64,000 nt of DNA from Sphingomonas sp. BAUL-RG-20F-R05-02 (GCF_022662305.1 NZ_JAKNQH010000002.1:372001-436000); one strand, 5' to 3'; numbered from the stretch's first letter, positions 47,220 to 56,149 are shown. The notes: generated by a model from the sequence alone, not told the origin. Made by a program: numbers and translations.

Positions 47220-48623
47220 ATGTCTTTCGTCAAACTCGGCCTTGCCGAACCGCTTGTCCGCGCGCTCGAGGCAAAGGGCTATTCCGCCCCCACCCCGATT
47301 CAGCAGCAGTCGATCCCGATGCTGCTTGAAGGCCGCGATCTGCTCGGCATCGCGCAGACCGGCACCGGCAAGACCGCCGCGTTCGTGCTGCCCTCGATCC
47401 AGAACCTGATCGCCAACGACAAGCGTATCCTGCCGACGCATTGCCGCATGCTGGTGCTCGCGCCGACCCGCGAACTCGCCAGCCAGATTGCCGAGAGCGC
47501 GCGCGACTACGGCAAGTTCTCCAAGATGTCGGTCGCCACCGTGTTCGGCGGCGTCAGCATCAACAAGAACCGTCAGGACATGATGCGCGGCGTCGACATC
47601 CTCGTCGCCACGCCGGGCCGTCTGCTCGACCTGATCGAGCAGCGTTTCGTCAGCCTCGCCACGCTGGAAATCCTCGTCCTCGACGAGGCCGACCAGATGA
47701 TGGACCTCGGCTTCATCCATGCGCTCAAGAAGATCGTGCGGATGCTGCCCAAGCAGCGCCAGACCTTGTTCTTCTCGGCGACGATGCCCGCCGCGATCCG
47801 CGATCTTGCCGATCAGTTCCTGACCGATCCCGCCACCGTCAAGGTCGCGCCGGTGGCCTCCACGGCGGAACGCGTCGACCAGTTTGTCACGCTGGTGAAC
47901 CAGTCCGAGAAGCAGGCGCTGCTCACCATCCACCTCCGCAATCCGGAAATCGAGCGTTGCCTCGTCTTCACCCGCACCAAGCATGGCGCCGACCGCGTCG
48001 TGAAGCTGCTCGCCGCCAACGGCATCGCCTCCAACGCGATCCACGGCAACAAGAGCCAGCCGCAGCGTGAGCGCGCACTCGGCGAGTTCAAGGCCGGCAA
48101 GGTCAACGTGCTGATCGCGACCGATATCGCCGCGCGCGGCATCGACGTGTCGGGCGTTTCCCATGTGTTCAACTTCGAGCTGCCCAACGTGCCGGAGCAA
48201 TATGTCCACCGCATCGGGCGCACCGCGCGCGCGGGCGCGTCGGGCGTGGCGATCAGCTTCTGCGCGGATGACGAGAAGCCGTTCCTGCGCGACATCGAGC
48301 GGCTGACCAAGGTCAAGCCGACGCCACTGCCGCTCCCGGCCGATTTCAGCGCCGAGCAGGCCCGCATCAAGGCGGCACGCCCGGCTGGTTCGGACACGCC
48401 CGAGCGCCGTGTCGATGATTCCGGCCGTCACCGCCAAGGGCCGCGCGCGACGCATTCGGCCCGCCCGACCGGCGAGCGTCCGGCAGGTGGCGCAGGTCGT
48501 CCCGCCGGTGGCGCGGGCCGGCCCGGTGGTCAGGGCCGTCCGGGTGGCGGCGGTGGCCGTCCCGGTGGCCCGCGTCGCCAGTCGTCGGGCGGCGGCGGTC
48601 GCCGGTCGCCCGCAGCGGGCTGA
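47220..48623 (+). CDS. DEAD-box RNA helicase (RhlE-like)
   Basis: 467 residues. Motifs in order are the Q motif GYSAPTPIQQQSI, I AQTGTGKT, Ia PTRELA, Ib TPGRLLD, II DEAD, III SAT, V ATDIAARGID and VI HRIGRTARAG. A C-terminal tail after about residue 400 is Gly/Arg/Pro-rich (GGAGRPGGQGRPGG-like), typical for RNA binding. It unwinds short RNA duplexes, probably in ribosome assembly or RNA decay. The start is the ATG at 47220. Confidence 0.9.
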   Translation: MSFVKLGLAEPLVRALEAKGYSAPTPIQQQSIPMLLEGRDLLGIAQTGTGKTAAFVLPSIQNLIANDKRILPTHCRMLVLAPTRELASQIAESARDYGKFSKMSVATVFGGVSINKNRQDMMRGVDILVATPGRLLDLIEQRFVSLATLEILVLDEADQMMDLGFIHALKKIVRMLPKQRQTLFFSATMPAAIRDLADQFLTDPATVKVAPVASTAERVDQFVTLVNQSEKQALLTIHLRNPEIERCLVFTRTKHGADRVVKLLAANGIASNAIHGNKSQPQRERALGEFKAGKVNVLIATDIAARGIDVSGVSHVFNFELPNVPEQYVHRIGRTARAGASGVAISFCADDEKPFLRDIERLTKVKPTPLPLPADFSAEQARIKAARPAGSDTPERRVDDSGRHRQGPRATHSARPTGERPAGGAGRPAGGAGRPGGQGRPGGGGGRPGGPRRQSSGGGGRRSPAAG

Positions 48624-48649
48624 TCGCGCAAGCTTAACGTAAAGATATG

Positions 48650-48681
48650 AAGGGCAGGTTCGCAATCGCGGACCTGCCCTT
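48650..48681. terminator. Two-way terminator between the helicase and winged-helix genes
   Basis: AAGGGCAGGT and ACCTGCCCTT form a perfect ten-base stem around a 12-base loop, between two converging genes. T-rich/A-rich ends are short, so it could serve both strands. Confidence 0.65.
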
Positions 48682-48684
48682 TCG

Positions 48685-49293
48685 CTATAGAGGATCGCCG
48701 ACCGGCACGATCAGCCCGTAACCGACACCTTTCTCGGTGTGCAGCATCGGCGTGGCGAACCCCTTGTCGAGCTTCTCGCGCAATCGCGAGACCTGCACTT
48801 CCAGCGCGTTGGTGCCCGGGTGGAACCGCATGTTCCACACCGCCTCCCGCAAGGTTTCGCGGGGGACGATCGTGCCGACCGAGCCGGCCAGGTACAGCAG
48901 GATCGCATATTCGCGCGGACGCAGACCGAGTTGTCGGCCATCGCGTGTCGCCTTGCGTTCGAGCCGGTCGATGGTGAGCGGGCCGAGACGCACCGGCGCC
49001 ACCGTGCCCGTACGCCGCAGCAACGCCGCCAGTCGCGCCGCGATCAACGCGTCGCTTGCTGCCGCCGGCACCGCGTCGTGCGCGCCGGCATCGAGCGCCT
49101 CCGTTACCGCACCCTCCCCGCCCTCCACGACATGCAGCGTCGGCAGTTGCACGGGGCAAGCCACGCCTGAATAGCGGAGCGCCACTCCGGCCACCGCGAC
49201 ACGCCCGCCGGCTGCAATCAAGCGCACTCCACGCGCGATCGCCTCTGCCGCTAAACCGGCCCGCACGCCGCCAAAGACCAGAGCTTCATCCAC
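48685..49293 (-). CDS. OmpR-type winged-helix regulator with degenerate receiver
   Basis: 202 residues from a GTG start at 49293. The C-terminal half (about 105–200) is an OmpR/PhoB winged helix (LGLRPREYAILLYLAG, then the recognition region NALEVQVSRLREKLD and a wing ending GVGYGL). The N-terminal half should be a receiver domain but lacks a clear acidic pocket and phosphoacceptor Asp, so regulation may not be by phosphorylation. It lies downstream of the HEAT-protein genes on the same strand, 43 bases away, and could regulate them. Confidence 0.75.
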   Translation of the reverse strand: MDEALVFGGVRAGLAAEAIARGVRLIAAGGRVAVAGVALRYSGVACPVQLPTLHVVEGGEGAVTEALDAGAHDAVPAAASDALIAARLAALLRRTGTVAPVRLGPLTIDRLERKATRDGRQLGLRPREYAILLYLAGSVGTIVPRETLREAVWNMRFHPGTNALEVQVSRLREKLDKGFATPMLHTEKGVGYGLIVPVGDPL

Positions 49294-49336
49294 TACGGTG
49301 CCATGCTACCGTGTTGATACCGCAATGGAGGGAGGT

Positions 49337-50260
49337 TCACTCCGTTATGGATTGGTTTGCAGCCTGCTCGATCCTCGCCAGCCGCAGCCTGGCATGCCCT
49401 GTGACATAACGATCGGCATCACCCGCAGCGGTGGCAAGTAGCGCTGCACGCGCGTCGCGGTCCGGCAACGCCGAAGCGAGCGCCGCATAGGCGGTCGCGC
49501 GCATCCGTGGCACTGGATGGCGCGCGGCAAACTCTTCACAGAGCGCAATGCCAGTCGGCCCACCGAGTTGCGCCGCCAACGTGACCAGCCCCTCCGCCGG
49601 CGCGGTGGTCAGCCCGGTGGCGATCGTCCCTTGCGCCACGTCGAACTGGAACTGCTCCAGCCACGGTTGCGCCACATCGTAGAACAGGATGTTCAGCGAC
49701 ACGGAAAAGCTGTCCGGCGGCAATTGCACGTGCACGTCGCGCCGCGCACGGTAGAGCATCAGTTTGCCCGGTTCGAGGCGCGACCTCTCGACGAAGCGGA
49801 GCCCGGCGTGCTCGCCGGGTAGCCCCGCCACCGCCGTCACGTCATAGTCGTAATAATCGCTCCAGTAGCCGGGGCCTTCGTACCCATAGGTCAGGAACGG
49901 GAAGTTATGATCGTGTGGCAGATCGTAGAAGAACGACGCGGTACCGCTCGCGCGTACCACCGCATCGCCGCGCGCGGGCCAGAAATTCGCGCGCAACAGG
50001 TAGCGGCCGTTGGGCGGCTTGAGCATGAACACCTGCGCGCCATAAGCATTATCGGCAGCCTGACCGAAACAGCGTCGCTCCAGTTCGGCGATCACCAGAT
50101 CGCCCAGGAAGTGCGGGTTGCGCCCGAGACGTGCCAGCAGCGGGCCAAGCGTAACGAGGGCCTCCTCGTCGCGGACATCGAAGCGCGCGGTGTCGAGCGC
50201 CTCGGCGAGATCGTCGAGCCCGATCCCCGGCGCGCGGTCGGTTGCGATCACCCGTGGCAT
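49337..50260 (-). CDS. Cupin-like/HEAT-repeat protein B of the peptide cassette
   Basis: 307 residues. The middle (about 70–200) reads like a cupin: PHDHNF and GYEGPGYWSDYYDYD with His116, His118 and Glu128, then a PGK turn and a DVH in the second strand pair (His177). That set could bind Fe(II) or Mn(II). The C-terminal part (about 220–300) is HEAT-like helices (MRATAYAALASALPDRDARAA). A 2-oxoglutarate or O2-dependent enzyme is possible but unproven. The ATG overlaps protein A's stop by 13 bases, so it is coupled to it. Confidence 0.6.
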   Translation of the reverse strand: MPRVIATDRAPGIGLDDLAEALDTARFDVRDEEALVTLGPLLARLGRNPHFLGDLVIAELERRCFGQAADNAYGAQVFMLKPPNGRYLLRANFWPARGDAVVRASGTASFFYDLPHDHNFPFLTYGYEGPGYWSDYYDYDVTAVAGLPGEHAGLRFVERSRLEPGKLMLYRARRDVHVQLPPDSFSVSLNILFYDVAQPWLEQFQFDVAQGTIATGLTTAPAEGLVTLAAQLGGPTGIALCEEFAARHPVPRMRATAYAALASALPDRDARAALLATAAGDADRYVTGHARLRLARIEQAANQSITE

Positions 50261-51183
50261 GCCGCTGCTCCCTGTCTGGTCGTGATCGCCGCCAGCGTCG
50301 CGCGTGCAGCGGTGCGCACCTCGCGGTGCGGATCGGCCTCGGCCATCGCGTGCAAGTGCGGCAGCGCGGCCGGCGCATCGAGCGCCAGCCACTCGCGCAT
50401 CGCCGGCCAGCGCAGGAAGAACGCCGCGTCTCCTGCCGCAGCGGCGAAACATGCGCCGGCATCCTTGCGCCCCGCCAGGCGCAGATAGGCAAGCAACATC
50501 TGCGTACGCGCCGGCCGCTCGTCGAGCATCGCACAGCGCAGCAGCGCACCGTCTGCTAGGGCGTATTCCCGCACATAAAGCGAGGCACCGGGCCGGATCG
50601 TCGCGGTGACGGTCACCAGATCGGATGTCGCGCCCGCGATCACCTGCCCCTGCGTGCGACCGTCGAGCCGCACTACCATAGCATCCGCGAGTGGCTGGTC
50701 GCGCGTGAGGGCGCACGGACCCGCGCCGGCCGCGCGGAAGTCACCATCGGCCGGGTCGGCCGTCCACACCTGGCGGCGCGCGCCGCCGCCACGAACATAG
50801 CGGATCACGCTGAGCCTGCCCGCAATCGTAACGGAGCGCACAGGCGGCGCTACCGCCAACGCATCGGCGGAGACGATCGTGGCGGTGAGCGTGACGGCCG
50901 GTCGTTCGAACAGCACCGTGCTGAACCGGACCGTGTCACGTTGCGCCTCGAACGGCGGCTCGAACAACGGGTCGGCACGTAGCTCGGTGACCATCGGCGC
51001 GAGCAGTTCCGCCAGCCAGTCCCCACGCGCCAGCAGCAACTCGGCCGCATCGGCAAGCTGTTCGGCATCGTCACCAGCAAAGGCATGCTCCAGCATGCGG
51101 GTGACCGGATGATCGGCAAACGACGCGGCGAAACGCGAAGACCGCGCCGCCGCCGCGTCCAGCGCTGCGCGGTCCAGCGTCAT
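50248..51183 (-). CDS. Beta-domain/HEAT-repeat protein A of the peptide cassette
   Basis: 311 residues: an N-terminal helical part (1–80), a beta-rich middle (about 85–215), then HEAT-like helices (about 225–301; LPHLHAMAEADPHREVRTAARATL). The layout matches protein B without the HxH metal motif, so it may be its paralogous, non-catalytic partner. The ATG overlaps the peptide gene's stop (TGATG) and its stop overlaps protein B. No known family is recognised; a role in processing or carrying the 49-residue peptide is inferred from coupling only. Confidence 0.6.
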   Translation of the reverse strand: MTLDRAALDAAAARSSRFAASFADHPVTRMLEHAFAGDDAEQLADAAELLLARGDWLAELLAPMVTELRADPLFEPPFEAQRDTVRFSTVLFERPAVTLTATIVSADALAVAPPVRSVTIAGRLSVIRYVRGGGARRQVWTADPADGDFRAAGAGPCALTRDQPLADAMVVRLDGRTQGQVIAGATSDLVTVTATIRPGASLYVREYALADGALLRCAMLDERPARTQMLLAYLRLAGRKDAGACFAAAAGDAAFFLRWPAMREWLALDAPAALPHLHAMAEADPHREVRTAARATLAAITTRQGAAACHG

Positions 51184-51332
51184 CAGCTCTGTGGCCGGGT
51201 CAGCTTGGCGATGCTGACCAGATACTCGAACATATCGTCGCCACCCGACTCGAGTCCGCCGATGCTGCCGAACGTGCCGACCTGTGTTTCCAGTTGCGCG
51301 ATCTGATCGATGTCGATGCTCAACTCTGCCAT
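51183..51332 (-). CDS. 49-residue peptide, possible RiPP-like precursor
   Basis: 49 residues: an acidic, amphipathic front (MAELSIDIDQIAQLE) and a Gly/Ser-rich middle (GTFGSIGGLESGGDD) then MFEYLVSIAKLTRPQS. There is a strong AGGAG-type ribosome binding site upstream of the ATG. It has no Cys. The double-Gly motifs (IGGLESGG) resemble leader cleavage sites, but this is only suggestive. The gene is the first of three coupled by stop/start overlap with proteins A and B. A natural-product precursor is a hypothesis; a small regulatory or carrier protein is equally possible. Confidence 0.6.
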   Translation of the reverse strand: MAELSIDIDQIAQLETQVGTFGSIGGLESGGDDMFEYLVSIAKLTRPQS

Positions 51333-51396
51333 GTTCGTCTCCTCGCGCATGATTGCGCTGCCGGATCGGTAGGTCGGTGCCGGCCGTGCCGGACAG

Positions 51397-51410
51397 TTAC
51401 ATCGCTGTAA
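51397..51410. promoter_or_regulatory. TTACA-N4-TGTAA palindrome in the divergent promoter
   Basis: A perfect 14-bp inverted repeat (TTACATCGCTGTAA) between the peptide gene and the divergent thioesterase gene. Both transcription units could be controlled from it. The winged-helix regulator at 48685 is a possible binder, though a TetR or GntR-type protein would fit too. Confidence 0.5.
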
Positions 51411-51456
51411 TCCCGCGCAGACTTGCAGCGCCGCCGCGATGCGGTAGGGAGGCCGC

Positions 51457-51891
51457 ATGGCGCTTCCCGATCCCAGCAGCTTCGTCCCGGAAGATTTCGC
51501 CGGCATGATGGAGGGACATCATGGCGGCCATCTCGGCATCGAATATCGCGCGCACGGTCCCGATTGGGCAGAACTGGCGCTGCCATATCGTGAAGCGTTG
51601 ATAGGCGATCTTTCGCGCGGGGTGCTTGCCTCCGGGCCAATCCTCGCGCTGATGGACAGCGCGACCAGTTTCGCGGTGCGCATGAAGGTCGGCGTCGCGC
51701 GGCCGCACGCCACGCTCGATCTGCGCATCGATTACGTGCGGCCGGCCACGCCGGGGCGGACCGTGATCGGCCGTGGCGAATGCTACCGCGTCACCCGTGC
51801 GATATCGTTCGTGCGCGGCGTGGCGCATGACGGCGACCCGGCCGATCCGATCGCCAATGTCGCCGGCACCTTCATGTTCACGGATCTGTGA
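51457..51891 (+). CDS. PaaI-family hot-dog thioesterase (144 aa)
   Basis: 144 residues with the hot-dog pattern LSRGVLASGPILALMDSATSFAV (conserved Gly, Asp) followed by TLDLRIDYVRPATPGRTVIGRG. Such enzymes cleave acyl-CoA or aryl-CoA esters. It is the first of a divergent trio and overlaps the second thioesterase gene (TGATG). It is about 125 bases from the peptide gene's start on the other strand. Confidence 0.75.
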   Translation: MALPDPSSFVPEDFAGMMEGHHGGHLGIEYRAHGPDWAELALPYREALIGDLSRGVLASGPILALMDSATSFAVRMKVGVARPHATLDLRIDYVRPATPGRTVIGRGECYRVTRAISFVRGVAHDGDPADPIANVAGTFMFTDL

Positions 51892-52268
51892 TGGACGGCA
51901 TCCCTTACGCGCGCTTCCTCGGCGTAACAGCTGTGGACGGCGACCCCACGCTGCTCAGCCTGCCGTATGCCGACAGCGTAATCGGACGCCCCGGCTTCCT
52001 GCACGGTGGCGCGATCGGCGGTTTCCTCGAAGTCGCGTCGATCATCGCGCTGCGCCACGCGCTCGGCATCGAAAGCGACGCGCGGATCAAGCCGATCAAC
52101 CTCACAGTCGATTTCATGCGTGGCGGGCGCGACAAACCGACCTTCGCGCGCGGCATCGTTACCCGGCTCGGCACCCGCGTCGCCAACGTGGATGCAAGCG
52201 CGTGGCAGGACGATCCCGCCCGGCCGATCGCAGCGGCGCGCATGAACTATCTGATCGAACGCGCATGA
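51891..52268 (+). CDS. PaaI-family hot-dog thioesterase (125 aa)
   Basis: 125 residues with the same fold: FLHGGAIGGFLEVASIIALR and INLTVDFMRGGRDKPTFARG. The HGGAIGG and the Asp/Glu in the second helix match the active site of the family. It is a paralogue of the preceding gene; the two may form a heteromer. A GTG three bases upstream is an alternative start. Its stop overlaps the next ATG. Confidence 0.75.
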   Translation: MDGIPYARFLGVTAVDGDPTLLSLPYADSVIGRPGFLHGGAIGGFLEVASIIALRHALGIESDARIKPINLTVDFMRGGRDKPTFARGIVTRLGTRVANVDASAWQDDPARPIAAARMNYLIERA

Positions 52269-52711
52269 ACCAGATCGAAGCTCTGCTTGGCACCGCACAG
52301 GCCGCCCGCCAATCGGGCGATCTGGCGGCGGCGATCGACCACCAGACCGTCGCGGTCGAGATGCTGCGCGGCGGCAGCAACCCGCTCGCGCTGGCTCAGG
52401 CGCTGCGTCACCGCGCCGACATGCTGATCGAAGGCGACCGCGCTGGCGATGCGGAAGCGGACGTCGCACAGGCGCTATGGTTCTACGCGCAGGTGCCCGA
52501 CGCGCCGCCGCTGGACGTGGCGAACGCGGTGCGTTGTGCCGCGACTCAGGCCGAAGCGGTCGGCGATGTGTCTGGCGCGATCGCGCTGTGGCGCGAGGCG
52601 CGCACCCGCTACGCCAAGCTGACCGACATGTTCGAAGCGATGACCGGGAGCGCAGCCAATCCCGGCGTGGCGGAAGCGACCGCGAGGATCGAGGCGCTCG
52701 GCGGCGAGTAG
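52265..52711 (+). CDS. TPR-like helical protein (148 aa)
   Basis: 148 residues, almost all helical, with tandem TPR-like pairs (ALLGTAQAARQSGDLAAAID, then LAQALRHRADMLIEGDRAGD and AEAVGDVSGAIALWREARTRY). It is likely a scaffold or adaptor protein. The ATG overlaps the second thioesterase gene's stop (ATGA), so the trio is coupled. Substrate and partner are unknown. Confidence 0.65.
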   Translation: MNQIEALLGTAQAARQSGDLAAAIDHQTVAVEMLRGGSNPLALAQALRHRADMLIEGDRAGDAEADVAQALWFYAQVPDAPPLDVANAVRCAATQAEAVGDVSGAIALWREARTRYAKLTDMFEAMTGSAANPGVAEATARIEALGGE

Positions 52712-52756
52712 CTCGCCCATCATCCATCACAACGTCAGATGATCGGGTGTGGCTGA

Positions 52757-53332
52757 TTACGGCGTGAGTTGAGCGTCGAGTTGCCGTCCGTTGCTTGTCA
52801 GCCTGTTGGGGATCCAGCATTGGGCGAGGGAGCGCTCCGAACGAGACCACCAATCGACCACTGGTCCGGTAAACCCCGCCAACGCCATATGAGCGCCGTA
52901 GCCGGTCATCCCGTCGGGCGTACCGCTCACCGTCAGCAACGGCGTGTCCGTGATCATGATCCTGCCCGAACGGGCAGGCGGAGCGAACCCGCCGACCTTC
53001 AGCCGCGCAAGATCCTCCAATGCAGCGGTCAAGGCGGGACAGGAATTGCCGTCGATCCAGTCGTGAACGGTCTTGTCGCCTGCCGAGCATTGTCCGTTGA
53101 CTTGGCTGGCACACCAATTGTGATCGCGCCGCCGTCGTTCGGCGATCCAGCGTTCTCGCTTGCCATCGTGCACCACGATCGAAACGATGACGGTCTCGTC
53201 TACGTCTACCCCTAGTCCGCCACCCTTGAGCGTGACGCGATAGCGCTCAAGCGGATAAGGCGTTGTTTGCCCGAAAGCCGGAGCGGTGACCGCAAAGAGT
53301 GCGATGAAAGCGCCTGCTCGCCCGATTCCCAT
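52757..53332 (-). CDS. Hypothetical secreted protein (191 aa)
   Basis: 191 residues with a signal peptide (FIALFAVTAPAFGQ) and a beta-rich mature part containing four Cys (CASQVNGQC, then a NSCPALTAALEDL helix and QCWIP), suggesting two disulfides in the periplasm. No family is recognised. The ATG at 53332 opens the signal peptide. It converges with the TPR gene and follows pnp on the same strand after the pnp terminator, so it has its own promoter. Confidence 0.6.
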   Translation of the reverse strand: MGIGRAGAFIALFAVTAPAFGQTTPYPLERYRVTLKGGGLGVDVDETVIVSIVVHDGKRERWIAERRRRDHNWCASQVNGQCSAGDKTVHDWIDGNSCPALTAALEDLARLKVGGFAPPARSGRIMITDTPLLTVSGTPDGMTGYGAHMALAGFTGPVVDWWSRSERSLAQCWIPNRLTSNGRQLDAQLTP

Positions 53333-53475
53333 AGCCCTGCTCCGCCCTAGCAGCGCGGCTGCCGGTTGTGCACGTCTAACCCATGGTTGAGTGCTGACAA
53401 AGGCTAACACCCAAAATCTGCATTCTGCGCACCCGACACGTCATCGCGGTCATCCGCTTTGCCGATGCCCCCAAC

Positions 53476-53502
53476 AAAAAAGGCCCGGGGTTGCCCCCGA
53501 GC
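53476..53502 (-). terminator. Intrinsic terminator after pnp
   Basis: On the minus strand, GGCTCGGGG pairs with CCCCGGGCC across a short loop (one G·U pair) and is followed by six T. It lies 31 bases past the pnp stop and ends the long nusA–pnp operon. Confidence 0.87.
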
Positions 53503-53532
53503 CTCTTTCGTTCGTCGCTAGACCACGAGAGA

Positions 53533-55896
53533 TCAGTCGCGATCGCCGGTCAGGAAGGCCGGCGCGAACTCCGGCGCTGGGCCCTCGCCGTTCTCGCCCT
53601 GCGACTCGCGCTTGGGGCCACGGCCTTCGCGGCGGGGGCCGCGCCCTTCACCGCGATCGCCGCGACCTTCGCCGCCGCGGCCGCCTTCACGGCCACCGTC
53701 CCCACGCGGGGCACCACGGCCACCGTCACCGTCACGACGGGGCCCACGCGGACCACGGTCGCCACCCTCACGCGGCTCGCGTGCGGGGCGCGAGTCTTCC
53801 AGCTCGGCGCCGGTTTCCTGATCGACGACGCGCATCGACAGGCGAACCTTGCCACGCGGGTCGATCTCGAGAACCTTGACCTTGACCTCCTGGCCCTCCT
53901 TGAGGACGTCCGAGACCTTCTCGACACGCTCGTTCTTGATCTCCGAGACGTGGACGAGACCGTCCTTGCCGCCCATGAAGTTCACGAACGCACCGAAGTC
54001 CACCAGGTTGACGACCTTGCCGTCATAGACCTTGCCGACTTCGGCTTCCTCGACGAGGCCCTTGATCCACTTGATCGCGGCTTCGATCTGCGCCGGATCG
54101 GACGACGACACCTTGATGACGCCCTCGTCGTCGATGTCGACCTTGGCGCCGGTGGTGGCGACGATCTCGCGGATCACCTTGCCGCCGGTGCCGATCACTT
54201 CACGGATCTTCGACTTGTCGATCTGGAAGCTTTCGATGCGCGGTGCGTGTGCCGACAGCTCGTTGCGGGTCGACGACAGCGCCTTCGACATTTCGCCGAG
54301 GATGTGCGCGCGGCCTTCCTTGGCCTGATCGAGCGCGACCTTCATGATCTCCTCGGTGATGCCGGCGATCTTGATGTCCATCTGCATCGTGGTGATGCCG
54401 GCCTCGGTGCCTGCCACCTTGAAGTCCATGTCGCCGAGGTGATCCTCGTCGCCGAGGATGTCGGACAGAACCGCAAAGTCCTTGCCTTCGAGGATCAGGC
54501 CCATCGCGATGCCCGACACCGGACGCTTGAGCGGAACGCCCGCATCCATCATCGACAGCGAACCGCCGCACACCGTCGCCATCGACGACGAGCCGTTCGA
54601 CTCGGTGATGTCCGACAGAACGCGGATCGTGTACGGGAACTCGTCCTTCGACGGCAGCACCGGATGCAGCGCGCGCCAAGCGAGCTTGCCGTGGCCGACT
54701 TCACGACGCCCCGGCGCACCGAAGCGGCCGACTTCACCGACCGAGTAGGGCGGGAAGTTGTAGTGCAGCATGAAGTTTTCGTACGAAAGACCGGTCAGAC
54801 CGTCGATCATCTGCTCCGCATCCTTGGTGCCGAGCGTGGTGGTGCAGATCGCCTGCGTCTCGCCACGCGTGAACAGCGCCGAACCATGCGTGCGCGGCAG
54901 GAAGTGGACCATCGCCTCGATCGGACGGATCTGCTTGGTGCTGCGGCCGTCGATGCGCTGGCCGTCCTTGAGGATGGCGCCGCGAACGATTTCCGCTTCC
55001 AGCTTCTTCATCAGCTTGCCGGCAGCCATCTGGTCCTGCGGGGTCGCATCGGCAAAGGCAGCCTTGCCCTTGGCGCGCGCCTCGTTGAGCAGGCCCGAAC
55101 GCTTGGACTTGTCGGTAACCTTGTAGGCGGCGGCGATGTCCTTGCCGATCAGCTTCTTGAGCTTGTCCTTGGCAGCCGACAGGTCGGCCTGCGGGGCCAT
55201 TTCCCACGGGTCCTTGGCAGCCTGCTCGGCGAGATCGATGATCCCGTTGACGACTTCGCGGCATGCCTTGTGCGCGAACTGCACCGCGCCGAGCATGACC
55301 TCTTCGGAAAGCTCCTTGGCTTCCGATTCGACCATCATCACGGCGTCGCCGGTGGCGGCGACGACGAGATCGAGGTCGCCTGCCTTGATCTGCTCGTTGG
55401 TCGGATTGAGGATGTACTCGCCGTCGATGTAACCGACGCGCGCCGCGCCGATCGGGCCCATGAACGGCACGCCCGAGATGGTCAGCGCAGCCGATGCCGC
55501 AACCATCGCGAGGATGTCGGGCTCGTTCTCGCCATCATAGCTCAGCACCTGGGCGATGACGTTGATCTCGTTGTAGAACCCTTCGGGGAACAGCGGGCGG
55601 ATCGGACGGTCGATGAGACGCGAGACCAGGGTCTCCTTCTCGGTCGCGCCGCGCTCACGCTTGAAGAAGCCGCCGGGGATGCGGCCGGCCGCGCTGTACT
55701 TTTCCTGATAGTGGACGGTGAGCGGGAAGAAGTCCTGCCCCTCCTTCACCGAACGTGCCGCCGTGACGGCGCAGAGAACGACGGTTTCGCCGAGCGTCGC
55801 GATGATCGCGCCGTCAGCCTGGCGGGCAACGCGGCCCGTTTCCAGCGTGAGGGTCTTGCCGCCCCACTGGATGCTGCTGGTTTTGGTATCGAACAT
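53533..55896 (-). CDS. pnp: Polynucleotide phosphorylase
   Basis: 787 residues. Two RNase PH domains surround a helical linker, followed by KH ([14 protein letters not shown]) and S1 ([14 protein letters not shown]) domains. The catalytic region [17 protein letters not shown] in the second PH domain is intact. It degrades RNA 3' to 5' with phosphate and adds tails. A long Arg/Gly-rich tail (after about residue 705) is acidic at its end and typical of alphaproteobacterial enzymes, perhaps for RNase E contact. The start ATG at 55896 has GAAGGAAA upstream. Confidence 0.95.
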   Translation of the reverse strand: MFDTKTSSIQWGGKTLTLETGRVARQADGAIIATLGETVVLCAVTAARSVKEGQDFFPLTVHYQEKYSAAGRIPGGFFKRERGATEKETLVSRLIDRPIRPLFPEGFYNEINVIAQVLSYDGENEPDILAMVAASAALTISGVPFMGPIGAARVGYIDGEYILNPTNEQIKAGDLDLVVAATGDAVMMVESEAKELSEEVMLGAVQFAHKACREVVNGIIDLAEQAAKDPWEMAPQADLSAAKDKLKKLIGKDIAAAYKVTDKSKRSGLLNEARAKGKAAFADATPQDQMAAGKLMKKLEAEIVRGAILKDGQRIDGRSTKQIRPIEAMVHFLPRTHGSALFTRGETQAICTTTLGTKDAEQMIDGLTGLSYENFMLHYNFPPYSVGEVGRFGAPGRREVGHGKLAWRALHPVLPSKDEFPYTIRVLSDITESNGSSSMATVCGGSLSMMDAGVPLKRPVSGIAMGLILEGKDFAVLSDILGDEDHLGDMDFKVAGTEAGITTMQMDIKIAGITEEIMKVALDQAKEGRAHILGEMSKALSSTRNELSAHAPRIESFQIDKSKIREVIGTGGKVIREIVATTGAKVDIDDEGVIKVSSSDPAQIEAAIKWIKGLVEEAEVGKVYDGKVVNLVDFGAFVNFMGGKDGLVHVSEIKNERVEKVSDVLKEGQEVKVKVLEIDPRGKVRLSMRVVDQETGAELEDSRPAREPREGGDRGPRGPRRDGDGGRGAPRGDGGREGGRGGEGRGDRGEGRGPRREGRGPKRESQGENGEGPAPEFAPAFLTGDRD

Positions 55897-56118
55897 GGGA
55901 TTTCCTTCAACACCGCCGGCCAGATGCCGGTCGGGGCCTATCTGCGGACTTGACCGGTCCGCGCGGGGTGGAGCCTGTCTTGGCCCCGACGTGGGAGGCG
56001 AGCCGAATTGCCGCCGCCCAAGGTGTTCCCCGGCGGTCTGCCGGGGCTCAGGTGCTGCGTACCGTATTCCGGCGCGCAGCGTTAGAGTGTTTGCCAAGTC
56101 CCCGCGTCAGGCGGAGAC

Positions 56119-56146
56119 AAAAAAACGGCGCCCGGAGGCGCCGTTT
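56119..56146 (-). terminator. Intrinsic terminator/attenuator between rpsO and pnp
   Basis: On the minus strand, AAACGGCGCC pairs perfectly with GGCGCCGTTT across a TCCG loop and runs into seven T. It sits directly after rpsO, so pnp must be expressed by readthrough or its own promoter. This matches the rpsO–pnp arrangement of E. coli. Confidence 0.88.
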
Positions 56147-56149
56147 CGG

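Noticed and set aside
48437..48620. Possible tandem repeat in the helicase tail
   Set aside because: The Gly/Arg/Pro-rich codons look repetitive, but they encode the in-frame C-terminal tail of the DEAD-box protein and are not a separate DNA repeat or CRISPR.
53491..55953. Plus-strand open frame (820 codons) opposite pnp
   Set aside because: Antisense to PNPase; no start signal and an Asp/Arg/His-biased shadow composition.
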